Position numbers and translations under genes: made by a program | Shown here: positions 32,831 to 45,260 of the stretch, piece after piece | Position numbering within the stretch: position 1 is the first letter of the stretch | How the letters are laid out: each line of letters starts with the position of its first letter | The notes under the pieces: model-generated | What the model was told of the DNA's origin: nothing | Database searches by the model: none | What the model saw: the letters and a program-made list of their open reading frames with translations, nothing else | Source of the DNA: Turnera subulata | Lineage: Eukaryota; Streptophyta; Magnoliopsida; Malpighiales; Passifloraceae | Direction: 5' to 3' | DNA: 64,000 nt | Assembly (NCBI GenBank): GCA_028386065.3 | Contig: JAKUCV010001958.1 | Span: 1-64,000, forward strand

Positions 32831-34400
32831 GGGTTAACGCGTGAAAATGTCCCTAAACTTTAATTTTTTCATCACTGTTGTCCCTAAATAAATTATTGGG
32901 TGATTTATGTCCCTAAACTTTCGTTGAACTGAGTAAAGTGGGACATTTCCCTGCTGCAACCGATTCTAGAGGTAGGGTCCACGATTTGTTCAATAAAAAA
33001 TTATTTTTCTACTTTTACGGTATTCCACGTCAGATCTACTTTTAATATAAAATTTTTACTAAAAAAAGAAAGGTGTGTGGAATATAAAAAAGGTTTTGCA
33101 ACTACGTCATCTCCAACGAGAACTCATCCCCTTCCTCTGATTCCAAGCCCCCACCCCCCTCCCCCTAACTCCTCCTCTTCGTCTTCCTCTGCCGCTGCGA
33201 CTTCCTTCTTCTCCCTTTGTCGCTTCGTTTTCTGCGGCTTTGGCCAGCTCATCGACCTCAACCGAGATTGCTTTGTTGTGTGTTGGGCCCTCTTTGCCGA
33301 TAGAGGAGGAGAAGACGTCGAGGGCGTAGATTTTGACCACGGCGGCGGCATCACCCGCAACTCCCACCCAGGTCTTGAAGAACATCCTGCGGATTAAATC
33401 TCTGAGCGGCGAGTTAGGGATCGAAGATGGCATGCTCTTGAAGTGGCCAGCTGATTTCATATCAACCCTAAATAATTGCGTCAATAATCAGGGTATTGCC
33501 TCCCTTCTCCTCCTCCTCCCTCTTTCGTTGCCTCCTCCTCCTCGCCTCTCCCGTTGCCTCCTCCTCCTCGCCTACTAATCTATTCACTGGATGCAGGATG
33601 ACACCGTCACGATAGCAGCGCCCCACAATCCCAGTAACACCATCAACACCATCATTACCACCCAGCCACAAAAACCACAGCAACCAAACAATACCCAATT
33701 AAATTTAAGCCTGTCAATTTAAGTTGAAGGAAAGCAAACAAAGGAGAGGGGAAAGCCTTACGATGGCAGCGCCTCGAGTCCAGCAAGGAGGGGGGGAAAG
33801 GAGGAATCGGCAGCGCGAGGTAGAGGAGTAGTCGGGCTGCAGATTGATGGTTGAAACGAGCACAGAGGAGAGAGGGAGCAAAGGCGGCAGTGTTTAGTTA
33901 GGTGTCAACTGTTGCTTTGCAAGGGAGGAAAGAGAGTAGAGGAAACCCAATTGGGTGCGGATGATTGATGAGGAAAAGAGGAGATGGGTAGAGGAGAGAG
34001 TTATTGAGGGAGATGATTGGGAGAGAGAGATTGAAGGAGTGTGTGGTGTTGGGGATGAAGAGAATAAAGAAAGAAGAGAAGAGGAAGAAGACGAAGAGAA
34101 AAGAAGAAAAAATTGGGAAGAAAAAGAGAAAAGAAAGGATAAAAGAAAGAAAAAGGGCTGAGGTTTTTTTATTTTGTAAATTTTTATTATAAGCAATCTG
34201 ACGTGGAATACCTGTAAAGTGAGAAAATAATTTTTTATTCAACAGAATATAGGTCCCACATACAAAACCGGCTACTGTAGGGAAATTGACCATTATACTC
34301 AGTTCTGCACAAGTTTGGGGACATAAATCACCCAATACTTTGTTTAGGAATAACTCTGGTGAAAATAATAAAGTTTAGGGACATTTTCATGCATTAACCC
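32831..34400. mobile_element. Non-autonomous MULE-type TIR element 1 (1570 bp)
   Basis: A perfect 10-bp target duplication cttctttgtg lies at 32821-32830 and 34401-34410. Terminal inverted repeats begin GGGTTAA and extend with interruptions for about 200 bp (32831-33040 against 34200-34400, e.g. aaaatgtccctaaactt). Internal DNA is CT/GC-rich (33090-33600) then purine-rich (33950-34160). It has no transposase. Its content looks like captured genic DNA (Pack-MULE), but I could not recognise the donor. Long TIRs and 9-10-bp duplications are diagnostic of Mutator-like elements. Confidence 0.88.
33955..34160 (+). repeat. About 200-bp polypurine (GA) tract
   Basis: Nearly uninterrupted A/G on the plus strand just inside the right TIR of the MULE-type element. 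Open frames here are low-complexity Glu/Lys/Arg artefacts. Confidence 0.85.
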
Positions 34401-34410
34401 CTTCTTTGTG

Positions 34411-35187
34411 CCTTTGTTCGGAATCAAAAGCATTAGTATAGAAGATGACATTAGATGAATATCCAAAAGCTAAAAAACATACCAATATAAGCATTTTAGA
34501 GACAGAGACAATAAAGGTAAGTTTGGGAGTCAAGAGAAGAGGAAAAGAAAATGAAGGGAATGAAAGTTGGGAGAAAGAATGGATGAGGAGGAGAAAGTTG
34601 TTTTCTTTTCTTTAGTTTGGAAAGAGTAGAAAATGGGTAGAGTACAAATTTTTATTATATAAATAAAATTTTAGACTATAAATTACAAATATATTCTTTA
34701 TTATTAATTTAGAAATTGACAAAATTCAGGATAAAATGATAATTTTTTAACCATTCTCCTCACTTTCTCTCTAAATTGGAAAGATTGAAATTGTCGGGTT
34801 TGAAGAGAAAATTTTCGCCCCATTTTCTCTTCCCCCACCTTTCTCTCTCTTTCCAGGACAAGTGAATGCTCCTTGATAATTATGCATTCTCCCCTCCTAT
34901 TCTTTCTCTCCAACTTTATTTCCTTCCCAAATTTTTTTTGTTCTGAAACATAGATACTTATATTAATATAAATTTTGTAGTATAAATATAAAGCTTACTC
35001 GTAATTTGGGGATTGAAATGGTGGCCACACACTAACAAATCAATCCCCAATATTATCCAAATACAAAAACATAAATACCAGGTCTTGGATAATAATCTAA
35101 AGAATAGAAAAATAGAAAGGGATATCATTAAGGACACATATAGAAGTAGATCATAAAATAAAAAAAAAAATTCTAGAGGTGCATGCA
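34411..35187. other. AT-rich intergenic
   Basis: No gene or mobile element recognised. Ends at the poly(A) tail (poly-T on plus) of the LINE. Confidence 0.5.
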
Positions 35188-35375
35188 TTTTTTTTTTTTT
35201 GATATAAACGATTGATTACATTAGAAACTGAAATGGTATGTACAGGAGATTGATAGCACCTAGGAGAGTAGAACAGAGGGAGAACAGAAAAGGCCTATTA
35301 TTTTCTGTGCTACCCTATATACAGAATGGGAAACTTAGACAATGGATAAATGGCATTTCACTCCATTCCAATTTT

Positions 35376-38300
35376 TTAGGAGGGATGCATTATCCAACAC
35401 ATCATACAACTTGTAAGAAAATGGTCCTGCTTAGCTTTAATCCACGTTAGAGACTTAAGAAGGATGACATCAAAAGCTCTCCCCCAATCAGCTGGAACAC
35501 CATTAAAGATCAAATTATTTCTCATCAGCCAGATAGACCAAAGACTCACAAAGAGCAACAATAGCCAGGACGATCTACCTCTAGTATAAACTGCCAGCTC
35601 AAACCAGTGAGTAAATAAGGAAGCCATATCATGAGGCATACACCAAGAGACACCCCACCACTTGCAGAACTTGGACCACAAGAGCCATGAGCCACGACAA
35701 TGTAAGAATAGATGGTCCGGAGTTTCAATATTAATAGGAGCAAAACGGACAGAGGGCATTGTCAGAATCAATGATATGTCTGGAAAGTAAAGCTGATCTA
35801 GTACAAACACCACCCCGAAAGAGCATCCATACAAAACTTTCAACTCTAGGGGGAGCTAAAGACAACCAAAAAAAAGGAATCGGGTTCAATGGAGGAACCG
35901 ACTTATATAGAAAAGAGCATCCAGATTTCACAGAGTAGGAACCATCATTTTGCCCAGACCAACACCAAGAATCAGTCACATGTGGATGAAGTTTAACGGG
36001 CACGAGCAAATTTTCTAAAGCCATGCGATCTTCATCTTCCCAGGAATATAAGATCCGTCTCCAAATAGGTTTCTACAACCATTTGACTCCTTCCAAAACA
36101 AAGGAGTCTTACACATTAATGTTTTTATCAAGAGAAATTGTAAACAACCTTGGGAATAAGTTTTTAAGATATAAATTGCCGATCCAAATATCATGCCAAA
36201 ACTTGCAAAAAGAACCATCCCCAACAGCCATCATACAACTCGTTTTAAAGCAACGGTCACCCTGGTTAGGTTCCTCAATAGACAAAATGATGTTTCTCCA
36301 TAGACCTAAAGTCCGAGACATGTTGAAAGATAGGAAAGATTCAGCTGAACGAACCTGGCATTTATTTTGAATTAGCCCTTGCCAAATTGACCCGGAATCC
36401 TCTTTTTCTTCCATAGACCAGTTAATGTATCTCCACATCCATTTGAATAATAAGCTCTGATTTTTGAACAAAATAGAGTCAATGCCGAGGCCACCACCAA
36501 GCTTAGGCCTAGCAACCTTGTCCCAAGCCATCAGACAAATTTTTCTCCTGTCCGAATCTCCACTCCACAAAAAAATTCGTTGGATTCTAGTTATTGCTTG
36601 GCGACACAAATAGGAATTTTGAATAGGGACAGATAATACAGTGGGAGGCTGCTAAGAACGGATTTAATGAGCAGAATTCTGCCACCAAGGGACAAATCCC
36701 TCCCTTTCCAGGATGCAAGTTTCTTTTCAAACTGAGTGATGATAGGTCTCCATGCATTTACAGAAGACATTTTTTGACCAAGGGGGAGCCCAAGGTAAGT
36801 GGTGGGGAGCAACTCGGGTTTACAATGAAGCATACCAGCAACCTCTTCGATTCTTCTGGGTGAAATATTGATTCCAAAAAGGCTACTTTTGTGGAAATTA
36901 ATGGAAAGACCAGAAATCACCTCGAAATATCTTAGACACCGCTTCAAGTTAAGAAGAGAAAAAGAGTCGTCCGGGGAGAAGAAGAGCGTATCATCTGCAT
37001 ATTGAAGGATAGAGTAAAAGGAGTTTCCAGCATTAACTTGAAATACCAGATTTTTTGCAACCGCCTGGTTAATCATGGCCGATAAGCCTTCAACAACTAT
37101 ATTAAACAAAAGTGGAGAGAGCGGATCCCCCTGCTTTAGGCCTCTATGCATAGAAAATTCAGCGAATGGTGAACCATTGATCAGAACAGAAAGCCTAGAG
37201 GTAGAGAGGCAGCTCCATATCCACATCATCCATTTCTCTCCGAAGCCCATACACTGCATGATATCCAAAAGATATTCCCACGAGACCAAGTCAAAAGCCT
37301 TTCGAAAGTCAATTTTCCAAAGGAAAGCACCCTGTTTCTCCCGTTTCAAACTGTAGAGGACCTCATTAGCAATAAGAACACAATCAAGGATACATCTGCT
37401 TTTGATAAAAGCTCATTGATTTGGACTGATAAGAGAGGGCATGCTGGACTTGAGACGATTTGCAAGTAATTTTGAGATGATCTTGTACACCCCATTAACT
37501 AAACTGATAGGACGGAAGTCATCAAAGGACTCAGCATCTTTCTTTTTCGGGATAAGAGTGAGGAAGGCGTTATTAACACCTTTAGGCAAGCATCCGGATT
37601 TATGAAATTCTGAGACCAAAGCACAGAGATCAGGACTAATCAAATCCCAGCAACGCTTGTAGAAGCTAAAATTGTATCCGTCTGGCCCCGGGGATTTAGA
37701 AGCTTCACATTCCCAAACCACTCCCTTAATTTCATCAACAGTAAAAGGAGCCTCCAGACCACATGCATCCGAAAGGGGTATTTTTTGGATGGGAATATTA
37801 CCCCATTTAGGCCTGATGGTTGATGGAGACTGAAAGACATTGGAGAAATACTTCACTGCTTCGGATTTAATCTCGATAGGGGAGGATATGAGCTTACCAT
37901 CTGCAAGAATGCACCGAATAGCGTTATGTCGACTCTTATTACTGGCAGATATGTGGAAAAAGCGAGAATTTTTATCCCCCAGCCTGCACCACTTAATTCT
38001 CGACTTTTGCTTCCACAAGCATTCTCTTTGGCAAAGTATAGATACACGTTCAGACTTAAGAGAAGAAACAAGATCTCTTTCGGAAAGAGTTAAGTCCCTG
38101 AGTTCAGCCTCCAGGTCCAATTTTGACAGTTGATCGTCAATAGATAAAAGATGCTTATCAATGTTTCCGAACTGATTCTTGTTCTACACCCGCAGTTTAC
38201 CTTTTAAAGCACTGAGTTTTCGGATGAAAGAAAATCTGCCAGGATGAATATCCGAAACTGAAAGCCACATATCCTTAATCACATCTTCAAACTTGGGAGA

Positions 38301-39046
38301 AGACCACCAACAATCTAAAAATTTGAAGGGCTTAAAGCCCCAATTTATCCTCTCTTGCGAAAGGATAATCGGACAATGATCAGAGAGCCCTTTATCATCC
38401 CAAGAGAGAGACAAGAAAGGAAAAGATAGCACCCAATCTGGCTCTAAAAAAGCCATGTCGATCCTACTAGCTGCTTTATAATTTTTCCAAGTGAAGGATC
38501 TCCCTTTAAAATGCATCTCTTTTAGCTCCATATTACGAATGAAATCTTTAAAGGCAAAGGCACCTTGAGCACAGATTCTCCCACTCTTCCTATCAGCCGG
38601 ATCGAGGGTTTCGTTAAAATCTCCAATTATTAGCCAAGGAGACTGAAAATTGGATTTAATTGCAAGCAAAGACTCCCAAACATTGATTCGATCCTGCAGA
38701 TCAGTGGGGCCATAGATTCCGCAAATTGTAACCTTAACACCGTTATCACAAACCCCTTCAACAATGACCCAATGATCACCAGAAATTTTGTTAAAGCAAT
38801 TGAAGTAATCAACCTCCCAGATTAGCACCATACCACCCGCGTTTCCCCTAGAGTTTACAGCAACAAAATCAAATTGACCCCGATGCCAGCAATTTGAAAA
38901 TTGGAATCTACTCGAATTAGCACATTTTGTTTCGCAGAGGAAGACAAAATTTGCAAGATGTTTAAAAGCAAGCTTACGAACCTGAAGCATTTTCTAGGAA
39001 GAATGCAGACCACGAACATTCTAAGCAAGAACACAGATCATTGAAA
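35376..39046 (-). pseudogene. LINE ORF2 (endonuclease-reverse transcriptase), disrupted
   Basis: Reading down the minus strand: the endonuclease starts near 39046 (NVRGL motif) and has the LCETK, IIGDFNETLD and GLSDHCPI boxes. RT carries SPGPDGYNFSFYKRCW, PISLVNG, KIDFRKAFDLVSW, LKQGDPLSPLLFNIV and the active-site YADD (about 37000). The C-terminus has a zinc-binding CPFC...DHLFLHC domain. In-frame stops occur where the NVRGL motif should follow Trp (TAG near 39025), at about 39000, near 38185 and at about 37413. Frameshifts occur near 36600, 36110 and 35735. Several stops are explained by single G-to-A or C-to-T changes. Confidence 0.9.
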
Positions 39047-39082
39047 GCAAAGGAAATTCCACATACCAAAACAAGAGCAGCG

Positions 39083-40446
39083 CTAAACGTCTGCACGGGA
39101 CTTAACCCACTCAGAGCCCTCCTTATCCACCAAATCTACAATTTGAGTTTCAATCGCGGTGTCATTGCCTGAGACATCCCACCCCAAATGATGGCCTACA
39201 TCCATCGTCTTGGATACTTCTGCCGCTTTGAAAGAGCAGGGTGGAATAGAAGAAGGGGTTGGAGGCACTCTACCATTAGCAATTCTGATGTAATCATCAC
39301 GAATTGAATTATCGCCAGATGAAGCAGAAATAATGCTCCCTCTCTTGGTGATTCGCTTGACCTTTCTCTTCTTTTTACGTGCAGCCCTTTTAACCAATTT
39401 AGACATTCTTCTTTCGACATTCTTCCAGAAAGCAGCCCCCAAATCTTTGAAAAAAGAAGGTTCTTCGGCCGGGCTATTAAGGGAAGGTGGGCTCAAACTC
39501 ATATTTGAAAGAGGTTTATTGGACTGAGAAGAGACAGGAAAGCCCAAATGGGGAGTTGAAATGGGAGCATTAGAGATTGGGCTTAGGTCAGCTATGGGGC
39601 GAATGGCCCAGTTCTGGTCATGCGAGTCCAATTCGGAAGGGATAGGGATAGAGCCGACCGAGTTTTTCGAAGAGCGTGTATTAGCTGGGGAGCATTCAGC
39701 GCTGACAACACCCATAGGAATCTTTGAATTCCCCACGACGCATGCAGGTTTAATCGCATCTACCGATGCCACATGAGTGGCAGGCTTTCTATTGGGAACC
39801 AAATCAGCCACCTTCTCATCATTGACCAGTTGGATAACATCTCGAATGCCAAAAGGAACAGGGGAGACGCCGATAGCCGGAGTTGAGTTGCACTGCTTAC
39901 CAGAGCACATGGGCTGAAACTCTTTCAGGGGAGAGTGAACAGAATAAGCACTAAGATCTTCTATAGGACTACTGTGAAATCCGCATGGTTGATCTTCAAA
40001 CAAGACAATGGGGAAAGGCTTGCCATTAATCTCAACACTAAAAGAACAGTGAATGGGTTCCAAGGATCCTGTAACAATCAGCATTCTAGCCACATTAATA
40101 CGATGAGAAAGATCATGATCAATATCCAGCTTGATACATCTACCAACATGGATGGAAATAAGACTACATGCTGTGATGTGAGTGGCACTACATTCGCACA
40201 AGGCAGAAATCTATCGTCCACTCTAGTGCCAAAGCACTTACTAATCTCATAAGAGATCACGTTTTGTCGATTATCACTTCCATAAGTCCAAGCTCCATCC
40301 CCATCTACCTTCCTAATCGGAATCCAATCTGGCAAAGTCCAATTTGAGTTAGCCCCATCATTGTCCTTGCCATCTTCACCATCACCGTCGTCGTCGTCAC
40401 CGGCGTCGTCACTGGCACCATCCCCGTTACCTCCTACCATCGTCAT
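39083..40446 (-). pseudogene. LINE ORF1, frameshifted
   Basis: Two overlapping minus-strand frames (40078-40446 and 39083-40201) give an acidic start, a TLPDWIPIRKVDGDGAW region typical of plant LINE ORF1, then an HDLSHRINVARMLIVTGS segment and a long Ser/Pro tail ending in a basic KKKRKVKRITKR stretch. The two halves are out of frame near 40150-40200. ORF1 proteins bind element RNA; I see no intact CCHC knuckle. Confidence 0.75.
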
Positions 40447-40500
40447 AATGGCTCAACCTCCACCCTAATCAACACGGTATGCGAAGGCGTGAAAAGTAAG

Positions 40501-41461
40501 CTCTATCCAAAATAAAACCAATAGGCAGTAGAACCTCAACCTCCGGCCTATGCTATGCTGTAAACTTTCTCACAAACAAACTATCGAACACTTGATGTGC
40601 AAACTTTAAGAGCTCTCCACCAAAGGAGAGGATTGGTAAACCTTAACTCTTTTAAAGACTAAGGTACTCTAAACCAAAGTACTCGTTTTAATGGTACGCG
40701 AATCCACAAAAGCAGGATGAAGGAGTGTGAGGGATAACTTACACTCCCAATTTTTCGTTATGCCCCATTTGCACGTTGATACTATCAACTCCATCAATTT
40801 TTCTTTTTTATTCCCTTCCCAAACTAAACTTAATGGACATGTAGGAAGAGATTAGCAAATAGAACTACTACTACCAAGACAAACAACAGAAACATTTTTT
40901 CACATACCAAACATAGCCTTAGTGTTGTTGGTGTATGCCATAAGTCGGAGGTTCAAACAAAATTGGTCATGTATTTGAAACAGTTGACGCAGTTCCCGGC
41001 ACATGACAATAGCGTAGAAAAATCATACGCGCGCTTTTATGGCAATTGGTAGACGCGTCCCGAAAAAATATCAGCTGTTTCCTTCCTGTAACAAATTTGC
41101 GCCTGCACGAATTTTTTTCACTAAAAATTTGTACGGAACTTATTTGGTAAATGATAAACAAAAAAAACACACAACTATGACAATAATAAAATCCACTACA
41201 AAAATGATAAAAACACTTCATAATGCGCTAAATTTATCCATACGGAAATTATGTACAAATTTGTAGCATTTCTCAACAAATGATCGAGGAATGTAATCAA
41301 AGAGAGAGAATCTTGGGGATCTTCACTCTTCTGATTAACCCAGAAAATCATTTCGATTCTATTAGCCAACCAGCACTACAGAGAAAATTTCACAACTAAA
41401 ATGAAAATTCAAGAATTGGACTGTGGATGGAGCGGCGGCAACTGTTTAATTATATTTCCTT
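40501..41461. other. Intergenic between LINE and paralogue 4
   Basis: May contain part of the LINE 5' UTR. The last 150 bp are probably the 3' UTR of the gene ending at 41462. Nothing else recognised. Confidence 0.45.
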
Positions 41462-41962
41462 TCACAGGGCATCAGCAACATTTGTTTTCCCAACAGCATA
41501 GCTTTTGCTTCTTGGATACAACTCAGGCTTCTTCACAGAACCATCCTCACTAATTTCTTCATAAGCCTTCTCCTCATCAATCCTTCCCATGAAACCCATC
41601 CCCACACTGGTACTCTTGGGCATTAACCCCTTATTGGAACTGATACTATGATCCCCAACAAGTGGTTGCTGCTGCCTCATCATTTGCTTCATATACATGT
41701 CTAGTTCATTGATGTGGCCAAGACTCCTCACAGAAGCTGCTCTAAGCAGATCCCTGTAGTCTTCGCTCTCGTTGGACCTTGTAGAGGCCGCACTGAAACT
41801 CCTAGGCAGCCCTGATGGATAGTTGTACTCACTCTGGCGATAAACCATCCCCGTCGTGCAATTTGTCATGCTTCTCACGTAAAAATCCCTCGCTTTGCAC
41901 AACACCCTAACTGGGATACTAACAATCTTCATGAACTTGTTTTGGTTTGCTTTTGCCCTCAT
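41462..41962 (-). CDS. Uncharacterised plant small protein, paralogue 4 (166 aa)
   Basis: Fourth family member, single exon: KFMKIVSIPVRVLCKARDFYV near the N-terminus, GLPRSFSAAS, RDLLRAASVRSLGHINELDM followed by YMKQMM, KSTSVGMGFMGRIDEE, YPRSKSYAVGK. With paralogue 1 it shares the YMKQMM and SKSYA.GK features, so 1 and 4 look like the older type. The conserved Cys in the N-terminal block and the final Ser-Lys/Arg-Ser-Tyr-Ala box are kept in all copies. Soluble, basic, function unknown. Confidence 0.86.
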   Translation of the reverse strand: MRAKANQNKFMKIVSIPVRVLCKARDFYVRSMTNCTTGMVYRQSEYNYPSGLPRSFSAASTRSNESEDYRDLLRAASVRSLGHINELDMYMKQMMRQQQPLVGDHSISSNKGLMPKSTSVGMGFMGRIDEEKAYEEISEDGSVKKPELYPRSKSYAVGKTNVADAL

Positions 41963-42161
41963 GTTAGCAGCAAAAGAAAACTATGAATAACTCACAGACA
42001 AACAGAAACTAATTACAAAAAAGATGACAAGGAATATGTGAAAGAAAGTGAAACAAGATTTTGCACAAGGGTTTGTTTCTTTTGAGCTCTTGTAACAAAG
42101 TTTTGGAAGAGAAAGAAAGTTTTGATTTCGCAATGGAGGGGTTTGGTCTGGAAGGGTGATA

Positions 42162-42172
42162 TTTGTATACAA
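42162..42172 (-). promoter_or_regulatory. Possible TATA box of paralogue 4
   Basis: TTTGTATACAAAT on the minus strand about 200 bp upstream of the ATG; weaker match than for the other copies. Confidence 0.4.
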
Positions 42173-42179
42173 ACAGGTG

Positions 42180-43591
42180 GATAGGAACGAATAGTGTTAA
42201 GGGGCCGGGCCGCGGTTTCTCAAGACTTTTCCCCAACCGCGGCACACAGGATAAGAAAAGATATATATTCGTACTAAGTACTACTAACATATAATGGTAT
42301 TTGGTGTTGGTAATGTGCATAACTATCAAATAAAGGCGTGCCATAAGGCATCATGTCCATGGAAGTGGAAGGTTTTGTTTGACTAAGGGAAACATCTGAA
42401 ATAATTTTATATTTGACCCTGAAGAAACCATCTTTAATAATTTAATCTGGCTTTGTAATTATCCGCACATTTCATTGCTGAGTCATCATCAGCTAAGCTC
42501 AATGATTTGATTCCCGTAAAGCTAGCTTTGGATGCTTCACGACCAATTTATCCAAACCTTTCGAAAGCCTAACTTGTGGTATTTAGTTGGATATATATAA
42601 AATTAAACAAATAGTGCTCTATACATGCTTGGTAGCTTGCACGTTAACCGGCTTCCATTCCTTCTGGCAGATCAAAGTGGGAAAGAGAAGGTTTTTATTC
42701 TCTTATGAATTAAAAAGTAAAATGATCACAGTTCGGATCTGAAATCCTCAATTAATTTACAAGTACGTGCTGCTAATAACACTTGACTTAGAAAACTTGA
42801 CTTATACACTATTACTCCCTGTGTCTTACCAAGGTTACGTTTCATAAAGTTTAGATAATTTCGAACACTTTATCATCAATCCAAGATCGCTTTTCATTGC
42901 TATTTTTAAAATTTATTTTTTCTTTATTTTTTACATTAATCATTAACAAAGTAATTTAATCAATTTAAAATCAATACTATTCGTATCCTTAATTATTACA
43001 CAGCTTGAGAGGAACAGAGGAGCAATTATTTAATTTTATGGCGACCTTATAGTTTGTATATGCCAACTTTCTTGGTGTTTGCAATTAATTAAGAACTCTG
43101 ACCACATGATGCCGGGGATGACCCCTCCCTAACAAGTAACAAACAACTAACAAGGGAAATGAATAAAGACGAGTAGCAAATTAACAATACAGGTACGGCG
43201 GTTTGATGGGGCTAAATGTATAAGTTTGACCTGTGAAATTATTGTTTGGGGAGTATTATTTTGACGGTTACAGTTCTTATTCGGAATAATCAACTTTCCT
43301 CACTGCTTTCTCTAAATTCAACTGCTAATTACTTACCTCACGAATATATGGCAGCCCCAATCTAAAAAGTCTCCAACGACCGCCATATTTTACGAATTCC
43401 ATGTCAGGATGCCATTTTTTTATATTTTTTATTGGGTGGAACTGTAGTTTAATAGTGATTGCGATGTATTTTTTTTGGTAGATGTATATATTTTTTTTTA
43501 ATCTCTGACTAAAGAAATGAAGAAAAAATAATTACAAGTTTATCCGTTGGAGAATTTTTTTTCATCTTCGGCAAGACTTCAGAAGTTAACT
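42180..43591. other. AT-rich intergenic
   Basis: Upstream sequence at about 42460-42490 again resembles the other paralogue promoters (ttcattgctgagtcatc). No further genes seen. Confidence 0.45.
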
Positions 43592-44140
43592 AGTTTTTGC
43601 ACGGTAAAAAAGTTTTTCCTGTCCCTTCACTTTTTTGTTTTCGCATTTGTTGTCCCTCTTCCTTTTTTTTCACTCTTCATGTCCCTCAACTCTTGAATTA
43701 CCGGGCCACCTTGTCCTTTTGACCCTCAGCAGCCGGTTGGGAGCTGTGGCGCTGACACGTGTCCGTGGGGCCCACTTCAGCTGATTCTATTTTTCTTTTT
43801 CTCTTTCTTTCCTATTTTCTATTTTTCGGAAATCCTTTTTTAGGTTTTATTATATTAGTTTTTGTAATAAATAGAAAAGAAAAAAGTGTTTAACTTGAAT
43901 TGCATTTATCATTAATCATGAGCAATTAAGAGCAACTTTAATGTGTTTATCATTAAAAATATAATATAAAAAAATAAATATAAAAAATAAATAGATTTGA
44001 ATTAGGGACAAGCCTTTTATTAATGCTAACAAATTGGAAAAAAATAAAAAGAAATCAAGACACCAAACACCCACCCCGGAGCTCTTCTCCAGTACTCCAC
44101 CATGTGTACACCAACACCACCATCTTGAACAAAGCTTCTT

Positions 44141-44265
44141 CAAAACCAAGGCCTCCTCATTATGAACAAAGCTTCTTTAAACAGCACCCCATCCCTCTCA
44201 GGCATTTCATCGAATAGCTTCCTGGCATCCGTTATATTCCCGCACTTGGCATACATCAACCAACA
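44141..44265 (-). pseudogene. Captured PPR-repeat fragment
   Basis: The minus-strand frame from 44256 reads MYAKCGNITDARKLFDEMPE followed by RD, a textbook pentatricopeptide repeat, before losing similarity. PPR proteins bind organellar RNA; this scrap cannot. Confidence 0.85.
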
Positions 44266-44909
44266 AACTCTCCACAAACAAATCAAAATCAAACCCACAA
44301 ACTAAGCAAAACCACAAATTAAGCAAAACCACGATTAAGCTTTGCTCACCGACCTCTTGTTTGCTCAACTTCTGCGGATGGCGGCGGAAACGGCTGGCGT
44401 CGGCTGTGGCTGATGAGCACATGGTCAAGGACGGCACTTGGCAGAGGCGAGGCAATGCGATGGAGCCACCAGTTCACAATGGCGACGACTCACCATTCAC
44501 GGTGGCGGTGAGTTCTCGAACTCACCCATTCACGCGCGACCTCGAGCCCAGGAGTTCATTGCCCCAAAATTTCGCTTCCAACCCGCAGCACCCACCCACA
44601 GCCGACGTTAACCGGAGCACCACACATACCCAACTCAACCCAAGGCAAAAATGCAAGAACAAACAAGCCCACTGACACCACCATAACAACCAAACCAATA
44701 GAAACTTGAATTCACCATCAATCCTAACAACACATTTACAATCAAATAGGCAGTTGAAGAAATCAAGAAACAAAACGAAAAGGGGGGGGGAGAGAAAAGA
44801 GAGGCAGTGGCCGAGCCGGATTTGTCCAGAACCGTCGTCGCCAAACGAAGTCGAGCCGCTCGATCCCGTCGCAAGCACCATCCCAAGCTACCCTTGCCCA
44901 GTTCTCAGA

Positions 44910-45260
44910 TATTACAGTGTACATATCCATGGCGCGGAACATTTTCTCCGGCGGCGGCGATTTCTTGCTCTTCCCAGATACCAGCTCGGGGAAGCTAAAG
45001 AGAAGCAGAGCTCCGTCTCTGAATATGTCGACGAAGCAAGATTCTCTGATGGTCTCCGATGAGCCGAAGACTTGGTCACAGAGGATTCTCTCTCCCGTGA
45101 AGAGCGTCGACGTGGAAATCTTCACCGTCTCCACCCAGGTCTTGATCCTCAAATCCAGCGATTCCCAGCCCACTTTGTTGATCTGGGAGGAGCTCCTGAC
45201 CCAGCAGAGATCATGCACTCTGCCATGGCCCTCAAATCCGACGTGGCCATCGACGAGACC
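44910..45260 (-). pseudogene. Captured EXO70 (exocyst subunit) fragment
   Basis: The minus-strand frame inside 44763-45218 contains SSSQINKVGWESLDLRIKTW, then TLFTGERILCDQVFGSSETI, ESCFVDIFRDGALLLFSFPEL and EKMFRAMDMYTVISENW. This is the mid-protein block of plant EXO70. Just upstream in another frame (45205-45251) is MATSDLRAMAECMISAG, which in EXO70 lies some 30 residues earlier. An internal deletion with frame change therefore separates the two parts. EXO70 tethers secretory vesicles; this copy is a transduplicated fragment. An antisense transcript could be regulatory (speculative). Confidence 0.82.

Larger units (their letters stand above)
35188..40500 (-). mobile_element. Nearly full-length L1-type LINE (dead)
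   Basis: Minus-strand non-LTR element. Its 3' end carries a poly(A) tail (T-run at 35188-35200) and its 5' end lies near 40.5 kb. It has ORF1 (39083-40446) and ORF2 with endonuclease, RT and a C-terminal zinc-binding domain (35376-39046). I could not find matching target duplications, so the exact 5' end is uncertain. Several stops and frameshifts kill both ORFs. Confidence 0.9.

Noticed and set aside
33955..34335. Glu/Lys- and Ser/Phe-rich frames over the purine tract
   Set aside because: Low-complexity consequence of the GA tract.
40900..40945. ggtgtatgcc as the 5' target duplication of the full LINE
   Set aside because: Only a partial match to ggtgcatgca at 35179-35188; not better than chance.
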